Positions 1 through 7,565 of a stretch of DNA of 64,000 bases are shown here, one piece after another; position 1 is the stretch's first letter, and each line of letters starts with the position of its first letter. The notes beneath the pieces are model-generated. The model searched no databases. It was given only the letters and a program-made list of their open reading frames with translations, and was not told the origin of the DNA. The position numbers and the translations under genes are program-made. Source of the stretch: Deltaproteobacteria bacterium (GTDB lineage: Bacteria; Myxococcota_A; Polyangia; Polyangiales; JADJMO01); the NCBI GenBank assembly GCA_022843175.1, contig JALHOE010000013.1, positions 1 through 64,000 of the forward strand. The letters are read 5' to 3'.

Positions 1-22
1 GCAGGCGCAGGCGCAGGCGCAG
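1..22. repeat. Short 6-bp tandem repeat at window edge
   Basis: The hexamer GCAGGC is repeated about 3.7 times and ends 4 bases before the stop codon of the cytochrome c gene. It is cut by the window edge, so its full length and the neighbouring gene are unknown. It could be the tail of an intergenic repeat like those at other gene ends in this window, but the core seen there is not visible here. Confidence 0.5.
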
Positions 23-26
23 CGGG

Positions 27-938
27 TTAGCGGCCGCCGAAGGGCTTGGGGGGGAGTGACATGAGGTACGCGAAGAGGGCCGTCTTCTCGGTCGCGTCCA
101 TCAAGCCGTAGTTCTCGATCGGCATGAACTCGTGGAGCTTCTTGCCGTTCTTGCGGTCGCCCTTCTCGAGCAGCTTGTTGAAGTCCTCTTGGGTCCAGCC
201 CTTGAGGCCGCTCTCGTGGGGCGTGAGGTTGAGCGGCACCGGCAGATCGCCCGGCGCGCCGGGGATCTTGCCGCCGCTGAAGCCCTCGCCGTGGCAGCCC
301 ATGCAGCTCTTGGCGAGGAACTTCCCGTAGGCGGCCGTCGCTTCGGGTTTGCCGGCGAGCTCCACCTTGCCGTCGATCTTGCGGGCGACGTCGATCGGGA
401 GCGCGCCCTGGCGGTCGAGGATCTTCGCGAGCAGACCGAGCTTCAGCGGGCCGTTCGGCTTGTCGACGTTGGGCACCGAGCGCAGGTACGAGACGAGCGC
501 AGCCAGGTCCTCGTCGTTCATCCAGTTGAAGTCCTGGGCGGGCATGAAGACGGCCGACTTGCCGCTCTTCTTGATGCCGAACCGCACGATGCGCGCGAGC
601 TCGCCGTCGGTGTACGCGGCGCCGACGCCGCCGCCGGTGAGGTTGGGGCCGGTGAGCGTGCCGAGCGGTCCCATCGAGAGCGGGTTGCCGCCCGCGAGGT
701 CCTTGCCGTGGCAGTCCTTGGAGGTGCAGCCGGCGACGGCTTCGGCGATGTGCTTGCCGCGCGCGATCGCCGCCTCGTCCTTCGAGGCCTTGATCTGGTC
801 GAGCGGCTTCTGGTCGTAGACCTTGTCCATGCTCGCATCGAAGGCGCGCGCCGTGACGAACACGAAGCCGCCCAAACCGAGCGCACCGAGACCGACCACG
901 GCCCCGACGCCAATCAGCACTTTCTTCAGCACACCCAT
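27..938 (-). CDS. Membrane-anchored diheme c-type cytochrome
   Basis: 303 aa with an N-terminal hydrophobic segment (about residues 5-30) that should anchor it with the rest in the periplasm. Two haem c sites are visible. The first is CX4CH (C71, C76, H77), the second the normal CX2CH (C212, C215, H216). Each half also carries a Phe-Met-Pro (M132, M272), the likely axial methionines. The two halves resemble each other, so this is probably a duplicated cytochrome c domain acting in periplasmic electron transfer. A GGAGG lies 6 bases before the ATG. The wider CX4CH spacing is unusual outside multihaem cytochromes. Electron partners are unknown; the HiPIP-like protein encoded divergently next door is a plausible one. 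Confidence 0.88.
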   Translation of the reverse strand: MGVLKKVLIGVGAVVGLGALGLGGFVFVTARAFDASMDKVYDQKPLDQIKASKDEAAIARGKHIAEAVAGCTSKDCHGKDLAGGNPLSMGPLGTLTGPNLTGGGVGAAYTDGELARIVRFGIKKSGKSAVFMPAQDFNWMNDEDLAALVSYLRSVPNVDKPNGPLKLGLLAKILDRQGALPIDVARKIDGKVELAGKPEATAAYGKFLAKSCMGCHGEGFSGGKIPGAPGDLPVPLNLTPHESGLKGWTQEDFNKLLEKGDRKNGKKLHEFMPIENYGLMDATEKTALFAYLMSLPPKPFGGR

Positions 939-1036
939 CTGTGACCTCCCTCGAACGCGCCGAGCTTACGACATGACGGGGGTCATTGGCAGCCCGTCGC
1001 TTGTCTGCTCTCGAGCCCGCTGCGAACATCGGCGGC

Positions 1037-1348
1037 ATGGAGAGGAAGAGCGTTGTCTCGCGGCGCGAGGCGCTGCGGGGAGGGGTCGTCGTCGCGCTGG
1101 TGGTCGTCGGCTGCAGGGGTAACCGCACGCTGCCCACGTGCACGGATACCACCGGGCTCCCGCCCGATCAGGTCAAGCTCCGCGAGACGTTGGCCTACGC
1201 CGACCGCGCGCCCGATCCGGCGAAGACGTGCGACCACTGCGCCCAGTTCGAGCCCGGTCCGAGCGCGGACGCCTGCGGCGGGTGCAAGCTGATGAAGGGG
1301 CCGATCTGCCCCGGAGGCACCTGCAAGGTGTTCACGCCGCGCGCGTGA
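1037..1348 (+). CDS. HiPIP-like high-potential iron-sulfur protein with Tat signal
   Basis: 103 aa. The start was set at the ATG giving an N-terminus with twin arginine (SRREAL, residues 8-13), a hydrophobic stretch (16-25) and a Cys at 26 that could be a lipobox. The C-terminal third has cysteines C65 and C68, then C80/C83, C91 and C96. The set C65-C68-C83-C96 has close to the HiPIP spacing, and the YADRAPDPAKTC lead-in and the final aromatic are typical. Known HiPIPs are small periplasmic one-electron carriers of a [4Fe-4S] cluster, exported folded through Tat. Extra cysteines (C80, C91) leave some doubt about which four bind the cluster. It is divergent from the diheme cytochrome, suggesting a shared electron-transfer role. 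Confidence 0.75.
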   Translation: MERKSVVSRREALRGGVVVALVVVGCRGNRTLPTCTDTTGLPPDQVKLRETLAYADRAPDPAKTCDHCAQFEPGPSADACGGCKLMKGPICPGGTCKVFTPRA

Positions 1349-1358
1349 TGTGGGGCGA

Positions 1359-1961
1359 TCATCCGAGCAGCATCAGCGTCGCCGACCCCTTGGCGCACAG
1401 CTCACCGCTGTTGTCCCACGCGATGCACTCCACGGTCGCCGTCGTGCGGCCCGCGCGCACGACCGAGCCGTCGACGGTGACGTGGCCACCGCGGATGCTG
1501 CGGAAGAAGCGCACGCTCGTCTCGACGACCGCGCTCTGGCGCGTGGGGCCGATCGAGTACGCGAGCGCGGCGTAGACGGGATCGAACATCGCCACGACGA
1601 ACCCCGAAGCGAGGGTGCCGTTGGCGTTGGCCCACCCCTCGTGCGCGGGGTAGCGCGCGCGGATCAGCTGCGGCGGCGACCACTCGACCACCTCGCCGCC
1701 GAGCGCGGTCATCGCGGGAGACGGACGAAAGTGTTGCGCGAGCGCTCCGCTCGGCATGGTGACCTGCGCCGGCGCAGCCATGATGGCGACCTCGCTGGAG
1801 TGACCGGAGTGACCGCCGTGCGGCTCGGAGTGAGGCGGCTTCGGCGTCTGCGCAGACGGAAGCGTGCGGCCCTGCGGGTTGCGCTGCAGAGTCGGCACCG
1901 AGGAGCCGGAGTCCGACGAGAACAGATCGGGCAGCTCCGTGGGCGGTGGCTTCTGCTCCAT
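1359..1961 (-). CDS. PaaI-like hot-dog thioesterase
   Basis: 200 aa from the ATG at 1961; longer upstream starts exist but give an unconvincing extension. Residues 1-60 are Pro/Ser/His-rich and probably disordered. Residues 70-200 fit the hot-dog fold of the PaaI/4HBT group: HEGWANANGTLASG followed by an Asp-Pro, then two beta-strand blocks ending near the C-terminus. Family members hydrolyse acyl-CoA or acyl-ACP thioesters in the cytoplasm. The substrate cannot be inferred and no pathway genes lie nearby. The gene converges on the HiPIP gene with a 10-bp gap. Confidence 0.72.
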   Translation of the reverse strand: MEQKPPPTELPDLFSSDSGSSVPTLQRNPQGRTLPSAQTPKPPHSEPHGGHSGHSSEVAIMAAPAQVTMPSGALAQHFRPSPAMTALGGEVVEWSPPQLIRARYPAHEGWANANGTLASGFVVAMFDPVYAALAYSIGPTRQSAVVETSVRFFRSIRGGHVTVDGSVVRAGRTTATVECIAWDNSGELCAKGSATLMLLG

Positions 1962-2143
1962 GGTGACGAGAAGGTAACAGCGGACGGATCGCGCAACCAT
2001 TGCGCCGATGAAACCCGGCTTCCGAACGTGCTGCGCGGAGAGCTCGCCCGGCACGCGCAGGACCTGCGGAAACCCCGCAAAAGGCGCATGTCACCACGCG
2101 TCACTTGACGGCATCCGTGCTGCAACAGGGGCTAGCCAACCAG

Positions 2144-2950
2144 ATGGCGAACTCGAGCATGGACTCTTTCGACCGCTATCGCGCGTCCCTTCACGGGACC
2201 ACGACGCTCACCCCTGCCGACGAACGCGCGCTCGCCGAGCGCTGGCGCAACGGCGACACCGCCGCGGGCGACAAGCTCATTCGCGCGAGCCTGCCTTTCG
2301 TGATCTCGGTGGCGCTCGAATACCGCCGCTGGGGTATTCCACTCGAAGATCTCGTGCAGCAGGGCAACCTCGGCCTCCTCAAGGCCGCGCACAAGTTCGA
2401 CCCGCAGCGCGACTGCCGCCTCATCACCTACGCGGTCTACTGGATCCGCGCCGAGATCCGCGACTACGTCGTGCGCGGCTATCGCCTCGTGCGCATCGGC
2501 ACCACCAAGACCGAGCGCCGCGCCGTCCGCAACTACCGCAAGACGCGCGAAGACGATCCGGTCGTGCTCGCTGCGTCGAGCGGCCTCACCGTCGAGGCCG
2601 CGCAGCGTTTGCTCCCGATGCTCAAGCAGCGCGACGTCTCGCTCGACGCGACGTTCGACGGCGAGTCCCCGCAGGTCGACCGGCTGGTGTCGCACGCGCC
2701 CTCGCCCGAAGAAGAGGCCACCCGCTCGGCGTTCGAGGAGCGCGCCCGCGAGCGCGTGCAGGACGCCATCCGCAAGCTCCCGGCCCGGGAGGCGATGATC
2801 GTGCGCGAGCGGCTCCTGCAAGACGATCCGATCACGCTCGAGGCGCTCGGCAGCCGGCTCGGCATCTCGAAGGAGCGTGTGCGTCAGCTCGAAGAGCGCG
2901 CCCGCCGCCGCCTCCGCGAAGACCTCGCCGAGCTCCACGACGCCGCGTAA
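2144..2950 (+). CDS. RpoH-like (sigma-32 type) RNA polymerase sigma factor
   Basis: 268 aa from the ATG at 2144; an in-frame TTG at 2105 would add 13 residues. Region 2 is complete, with the core-binding GIPLEDLVQQGNLGLLKA and the YWIRAEIRDYV helix followed by RLVRIGTTKTERRA. That last block matches the segment between regions 2.4 and 3 that marks RpoH proteins. Region 4 ends in LGISKERVRQLEERA, the -35 recognition helix-turn-helix. Myxobacteria carry several RpoH-like factors (the SigB/SigC group) used in stress and development as well as heat shock, so paralogue identity is uncertain. It is followed by convergent-junction repeats, not by another gene on the same strand. Confidence 0.88.
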   Translation: MANSSMDSFDRYRASLHGTTTLTPADERALAERWRNGDTAAGDKLIRASLPFVISVALEYRRWGIPLEDLVQQGNLGLLKAAHKFDPQRDCRLITYAVYWIRAEIRDYVVRGYRLVRIGTTKTERRAVRNYRKTREDDPVVLAASSGLTVEAAQRLLPMLKQRDVSLDATFDGESPQVDRLVSHAPSPEEEATRSAFEERARERVQDAIRKLPAREAMIVRERLLQDDPITLEALGSRLGISKERVRQLEERARRRLREDLAELHDAA

Positions 2951-2979
2951 GCCGTCACGAGATGGCGCCCGCGAAAGCC

Positions 2980-3118
2980 AGGCGCGCGCGATAGACAGGC
3001 GCGCGCGTCAGCGAGCGCCTCTACGTAGGAATGCGCCTGTTCCGCTCTTCGGCGTTAGGCGGCGTTAGGCGCTCGCTCACGCGCGCGCCTAGCTTGGCGC
3101 TCGCTCACGCGCGCGCCT
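2980..3118. repeat. Convergent-junction repeat cluster (family A, three copies)
   Basis: Three 24-bp copies of the unit that begins AGGCGC and ends GCGCCT lie at 2997-3020, 3067-3090 and 3095-3118; the last two are inverted relative to the first, and the third has T for the leading A. A fragment sits at 2980-2990. Each unit can fold into a hairpin of two 10-nt arms with one mismatch and a 4-nt loop (GTCA in copy 1, GTGA in copies 2 and 3). The cluster fills the gap between the sigma factor and the TolC-type gene, which converge. The TAG stop of the latter lies at the edge of copy 3. Role inferred: bidirectional terminator. Confidence 0.85.
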
Positions 3119-4718
3119 ATTGCAGCTCGCCCGTGGCCTTCTTCAGCAGCACCTTCGCGATGCGCAGGTCGACGCGGGCGTTGAGGTGATTGAGCTTCGC
3201 GCGGGTGAGGTCGGCCTCGGCGTCGATCAAGAGCGCGCTGGTGGTGGTGCCGAGCGCGAACTGCTCCTTGCGCACGCGATACGCCTCTTCGGCGGCGCGG
3301 AGCTCCACCTTGGTGGTCGCGATCGAGGCCTCGGCCTCGCGCACCTTGGTGAAGGCGCTCGTAACATCGAGCACCAGTCCGTCGGCGAGCTGCTCGCGCG
3401 TGGCCTTGAGCACCGCGATGTTGCCGCTGACCGCCTTCTTGTTGTCGGACGCGATGAGCGCGTCGTTCGGCGACCACGACAGCTGCAGCGACACGTCCCA
3501 CGTGGCCTTCCACTCGGCGCTCTGCGGGATGAAACGCTGGTTGGGGTTCGCGTAGAGCACGTTGCCGATCGCGTCGAGGCGCGGATAGAGGCCCGCGGTG
3601 ATGACCGAGGACGACGCGTCGAGCGAAGCGATCTGCGCGTCGACCGCGCGGAGCTCGGGGCGCTTGGCGTAGGCCACGGACTTGAGCTTGGGGAGGTCCT
3701 CCGTCATCTTCGGGAGCTCGGCGTCGAGGTCCTCGCCGAGCGAGAACGGCTGCTCGCCCGAGACGTGCATCATCATGCGCACGTTGGCCTCGGTGATGAT
3801 GACCAGGTTCTCGCTCTTGATGACGGCGAGCTCGGCGTTGGCCATGGTGGCCTCGACCCGCGCGACGTCGGCCACGGTGACCACCTTCGCGTCGAGGCGG
3901 TTCTTCATGTCCTTGAGGTGCGCCTCGGCCTGGCCGACCGCCGACTTGGCGACGATGACGGTGCCGCGGGCGCGGAGGAAGTTGTAGAACGCGACGCGCG
4001 CGTCGGACGCCGCGTTCATCTTGGTGACCTCGGCGTTGAACTTCGCCGCGTCGTACGAGGCGAGCGACGCCTTGTGGTTCGCCCACGTGCGGAACACGTA
4101 GTCGGACAGCGGCACCAGCAGCGAGGCCTGCACCGCGTATTGGTCGAGGATGACCGGGAACGAGAACGACGTGACCGAGCCGGTGACGAGCGTCGCGCCC
4201 GGAGCAACCGGCGAGTTGGGCGGATTGAGCGCATACACCGGGTTGATCCCCGCGGGGGGCGTGCCGCCGAAGCTCGGCGGCGTGATCGGCGACAGCCGCG
4301 TGTAGCGCGCGCTGAACGTGAGCCTCGGCCAGAACTGGTCCCACGCCGCGTCGACCTGCGCGGCCGCAACCTTGAGCTTGGCTTCGTCGATCGCGGCGTA
4401 CTTCGACGTCTTGACCGCGGCCTGGGCGACGAGGTCCGCGGTGAGCGCGGTGGAGCCCGCCACGACGGTCTCGGTGGTGGTAGCCGCGCCGCCCGTCGTC
4501 GGATCGGTCTTGGCTCCCGGGGGCGCAGCGGCGGTGGACGGCGTGTCGACCACCGGCGCACCGGCGGGCGGCGTGGTCGCTCCCTTGGTGGTGGGCGGCG
4601 GGGTCGGGCCTCCGGGCGCAGCGGTGCCAGGATTGGCCGTCTGTCCGGCGGCGACGCTCGTGAGCGCGAGCAGGGCCGTGAGCGGGGCGAATCGCACGAG
4701 GTTGCGGGGGAGGGACAT
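3117..4718 (-). CDS. TolC-type outer membrane efflux protein
   Basis: 533 aa. The ATG at 4718 is chosen because it opens a signal peptide (SLPRNLVRFAPLTALLALTS) and has AAAGG about 9 bases upstream. After a Pro/Thr/Ala-rich linker (residues about 25-80) come two repeats of long amphipathic helices with ALxxA-type periodicity, each interrupted by beta-strand blocks, as in the outer membrane factor family (OEP). Such trimers form the outer-membrane and periplasmic tunnel of tripartite efflux or type I secretion systems. No inner-membrane pump or membrane-fusion protein lies beside it, so the partner must be encoded elsewhere. The stop codon lies at the edge of an intergenic repeat. Confidence 0.9.
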   Translation of the reverse strand: MSLPRNLVRFAPLTALLALTSVAAGQTANPGTAAPGGPTPPPTTKGATTPPAGAPVVDTPSTAAAPPGAKTDPTTGGAATTTETVVAGSTALTADLVAQAAVKTSKYAAIDEAKLKVAAAQVDAAWDQFWPRLTFSARYTRLSPITPPSFGGTPPAGINPVYALNPPNSPVAPGATLVTGSVTSFSFPVILDQYAVQASLLVPLSDYVFRTWANHKASLASYDAAKFNAEVTKMNAASDARVAFYNFLRARGTVIVAKSAVGQAEAHLKDMKNRLDAKVVTVADVARVEATMANAELAVIKSENLVIITEANVRMMMHVSGEQPFSLGEDLDAELPKMTEDLPKLKSVAYAKRPELRAVDAQIASLDASSSVITAGLYPRLDAIGNVLYANPNQRFIPQSAEWKATWDVSLQLSWSPNDALIASDNKKAVSGNIAVLKATREQLADGLVLDVTSAFTKVREAEASIATTKVELRAAEEAYRVRKEQFALGTTTSALLIDAEADLTRAKLNHLNARVDLRIAKVLLKKATGELQ

Positions 4719-4835
4719 GCTGAATGACCTTTCGAGATCGACGCCGTCGAGAGATGCCGTCTCGACGCTCCGGGGGCACCTCATAGACCCCCGAACGCCC
4801 GCGCGTAAACGGATTGTCTACGCTCCAGGGACGCC

Positions 4836-6881
4836 CTATGTCCGCACGCCCTCGAGGACGGCCGCGTCCTCCGAGACAATCAAGATGCGATCGGCGCGCG
4901 GCGCGATCGCCACCAGGTTGCTCTGGAGCGGCAGCTCGACCGGGATTCGCCTCCACGCCCGCGTCGCGTCGCGGCGGAGCACCCGCGCGTTGGCGCTGCA
5001 CGCCCACGCCGCGCCGTCGGGCGCGATCGCGACGCCGAGCAGGTCCTGCGTGGTGTTGACCTTCTCGATCTCGCCGCGCGCCGCGACCGACAGCGCGTGC
5101 CCGCCGGTGCCGACGGCATAGACCGCGGTTGCGTTCGCCGCGATCGCGCGGAGGTGGCCGGAGCGCTCCCAAGGGATCGGCGTGAGCCCGTTGTCGTCGA
5201 CGCGCACGAGCGCGCCGCCGTCGCCGCAGGCGAAGGAGAGCCGCGCGTCGACGTAAGCGATCGAGCGCAGCGGGCCGTGCTCGGGGACCTCGAACGTGCG
5301 GCGGAAGCCGGTGCTCACCGCCTCGACCATCACCGCGGTGCCGCGCGACAGCCGCGCGCCGACCGCGAACGCGATCTGACCGTCGGGGCTCGCGGCGACG
5401 CCGTGAAAGACGACGTCCGGGTCGGGGTACCGCCGCACGTCCCACAAGCCGTTGGCGAAGAACGCGACGAGCCCGCCCTCGCCCGCGAAGACGTGGCTGC
5501 CGTTGGGCATGCGCGCCATCGCGCGCAGCTCGTGCGGCGCGAGGCCGATCGCGAGCGGCACCCCGCGGTATCCGCCCGGAGTCCACTGCACGAGGCCGGC
5601 GTTGCCGAGGGTGAGCGCCTCCCGCAGGTCTTCGCTGAAGGTGGCGTCGCGCACGTGCGCGCCGGGGTTGCCCGGCGTGAGCAGGCGGAACGCCCACGGG
5701 CGCAGGTCGTCGCGCGCGGGGGGCTCGACCGAATCCGAGCGGAGCGGCCGCTCGAGCGAGCCGGCGCGGGTGGGGATGATGAGGTCGGGCACGGCCGCGG
5801 TCGGATCGGAGCCCATCGAGCGCGCGTTGAAGCCGATGCGCGGCGGCTCGGGCGCGCCGCGATGGGTGGCCCCGACGACCGGCGGGTGGACGCCGGAGAT
5901 CTCCATCTTCATGCCCTCGGGCTCGCGCAGGATCGAGTCGATGTGCTCCCACACCGGGCCGATCGACTGCGGGCGATCGGCCGGGTCGGGCGAGAGCAGC
6001 CGGTCGAGGAGGGTGTCGATGCGGAGCACGAGATCGGGCCGCTCGCGCAGCTCGGGCGAGAGGATGTCGAGGCGGTCGCTGAGCTTGGTGCGGCTCGAGG
6101 TGGCGATGCGGCGCAGCGCCTCGAACGGATTGGCGCTGCTCGCCGGGTACGCCGGACTGCCCGCGAGCAGCTCGTAGATGATCGTGCCGTAGGAGAAGAC
6201 GTCGGTCGGCGGGCCCACGCGCGGGTTGCCCGGCTCGTACTGCTCGGGCGGCGCGTACGAGAGGCTCACCCCGGCGAGCGACTGCGTGGAGGTGGCGCGG
6301 ATGTCGACGATCTTCACCAGCCCGAAGTCGGTGACCTTGGCCACCTCGCGACCGGCCTCGTGCGCGATGAGGATGTTCGACGGCTTGAGATCGCGGTGGA
6401 TGAGGCCCTGGGCGTGGACGATCTCGAGCGCGGCGCGCACCTCTTTGAGGATGCGGCGCACCTGCTTCACCGGCAGGCCATGCCCGCGCTGCTGGGCGAT
6501 CACGGCGTGGAGCGGCTCGCCGTGCACGTACTCCATCACCGTGAACGGCAGGCGCGCGACCTCGCCGGTGGAGATCGCGAGCGGGAACTCGGCCTCGCCG
6601 TGGTCGTAGAACCGGACGATGAACGGGCTCGGGTTCGTCGAGGAGATCTGCTTGAGGATCTCTGCCTCGCGGCGGAAGCGGTCGAGCGCGTCGCGCGTGG
6701 CGGAGTCGGGCCGGAGCACCTTGACCACGACCGGGAAGCCCTCGGCGTCGTCGTAGCTCGCGCGGAACACCCAGCCCTGGCCGCCCTCGCCGATCGGCGT
6801 GTGCACGTAGTACTTCGCCGCCGTCCCGCGCAGGGTGGTGCCCTGCAGCATGCGGGCGTCGACCGGGGCGACCGTGAGCAT
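4836..6881 (-). CDS. Ser/Thr protein kinase with C-terminal propeller-like domain
   Basis: 681 aa. The kinase domain spans about residues 25-310: glycine loop GEGGQGWVF (31-39), Lys54, HRDLKPSN (162-169), DFG (185-187) and an APPEQ motif, so it should be active. There is no obvious transmembrane helix. Residues about 400-681 form repeated short beta blocks (for example AIAPDGAAWACSANARVLRR) resembling WD/Kelch- or NHL-like propeller blades, likely a ligand or protein sensor. Cytoplasmic location is inferred. It lies upstream of the TolC-type gene on the same strand with a 117-bp gap, and is divergent from the SPFH pair. Confidence 0.9.
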   Translation of the reverse strand: MLTVAPVDARMLQGTTLRGTAAKYYVHTPIGEGGQGWVFRASYDDAEGFPVVVKVLRPDSATRDALDRFRREAEILKQISSTNPSPFIVRFYDHGEAEFPLAISTGEVARLPFTVMEYVHGEPLHAVIAQQRGHGLPVKQVRRILKEVRAALEIVHAQGLIHRDLKPSNILIAHEAGREVAKVTDFGLVKIVDIRATSTQSLAGVSLSYAPPEQYEPGNPRVGPPTDVFSYGTIIYELLAGSPAYPASSANPFEALRRIATSSRTKLSDRLDILSPELRERPDLVLRIDTLLDRLLSPDPADRPQSIGPVWEHIDSILREPEGMKMEISGVHPPVVGATHRGAPEPPRIGFNARSMGSDPTAAVPDLIIPTRAGSLERPLRSDSVEPPARDDLRPWAFRLLTPGNPGAHVRDATFSEDLREALTLGNAGLVQWTPGGYRGVPLAIGLAPHELRAMARMPNGSHVFAGEGGLVAFFANGLWDVRRYPDPDVVFHGVAASPDGQIAFAVGARLSRGTAVMVEAVSTGFRRTFEVPEHGPLRSIAYVDARLSFACGDGGALVRVDDNGLTPIPWERSGHLRAIAANATAVYAVGTGGHALSVAARGEIEKVNTTQDLLGVAIAPDGAAWACSANARVLRRDATRAWRRIPVELPLQSNLVAIAPRADRILIVSEDAAVLEGVRT

Positions 6882-6963
6882 CGAGGGGCTCGATGATAGC
6901 GGAGGTCAATCCGGCCGCACCGATTCGCATCGAGCGCGACAATTCGCCGCCTCCGCGTTACGC

Positions 6964-6987
6964 GCCGATCGATCTTTTTCGATCGGC
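6964..6987. promoter_or_regulatory. Perfect hairpin in divergent intergenic region
   Basis: An 8-bp perfect stem, GCCGATCG and CGATCGGC, encloses the loop ATCTTTTT. It lies between the divergent kinase and lipoprotein genes, 30 bases before the lipoprotein start. It may be an operator for a dimeric regulator or a structured leader. There is no direct evidence for either. Confidence 0.4.
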
Positions 6988-7017
6988 ACGCGCGCTGCAG
7001 TGCGCGGCGACGAAACC

Positions 7018-7551
7018 ATGCGAGCTCTCGTCGCGTGCGCCCTCCTGGCGTTCACGGTGGGGTGTCGTGCGCCCGCGCCGACGACGGTGCCGCTCCTCCA
7101 AGCGGCAGGCGTCCCGGTGACGGTCATCACTTCCCCTGCCGTGCCGCTCGAGGTCGTCACGCACACCGTCGGAACCGAAGTCCCCGATCCGCTCCCCGTC
7201 GAGGGGGCGTCCGTCTCCTACGCCGACGTCGAGCCCGCGCTCGGCCACGCGATCGGCTCGGCGGTCGTCCCGTGGGCGAAGGAGCACAGGAACCAGCGCC
7301 CCTCCGGGTGGCGCCTGCAAATCGATCTCATCGCCGGCCACGCCGAATACGACGACGGCCGCCTCACCGTCACCTTCAGCGTGCGCGCCACGCTGCGCGC
7401 GCGCGCCGACTACGACTACCTCGCGCAAGCCGACGCGCATTGCCTCGAGACCGGCCGCGTCGATCCGCGGCAGGGAGCCTCCGTTGTCTACACCTGCATG
7501 ACGCGCCTCGGCCGAGACATCGCCGGCTGGCTCGGGAGCGTCGAGCCCTGA
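7018..7551 (+). CDS. Hypothetical lipoprotein, first gene of SPFH pair
   Basis: 177 aa from the ATG at 7018, chosen because it opens a lipoprotein signal peptide (RALVACALLAFTVGC, Cys at 16). The mature part has a Pro/Val-rich start and then a domain with alternating strands ending RLGRDIAGWLGSV. I do not recognise the family; the size and a shape with a single C-terminal domain recall auxiliary lipoproteins, but that is only an impression. It is followed after 14 bases by the SPFH gene, so the two are probably co-transcribed and may act together at the membrane. Confidence 0.75.
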   Translation: MRALVACALLAFTVGCRAPAPTTVPLLQAAGVPVTVITSPAVPLEVVTHTVGTEVPDPLPVEGASVSYADVEPALGHAIGSAVVPWAKEHRNQRPSGWRLQIDLIAGHAEYDDGRLTVTFSVRATLRARADYDYLAQADAHCLETGRVDPRQGASVVYTCMTRLGRDIAGWLGSVEP

Positions 7552-7565
7552 AAGGAACCCAGTCC

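Noticed and set aside
2951-3120. Peptide-like reading RARVSERL in frames extending past several gene ends
   Set aside because: This is the translation of the intergenic repeat itself and occurs only where a frame reads into it; it is not a conserved protein motif.
5097-6896. Plus-strand open frame of about 600 codons
   Set aside because: Antisense to the Ser/Thr kinase with intact HRD and DFG motifs.
3055-6942. Minus-strand open frame of about 1300 codons across the kinase and TolC-type genes
   Set aside because: It is a shifted frame of the two real genes and includes the intergenic region; no family motif is present.
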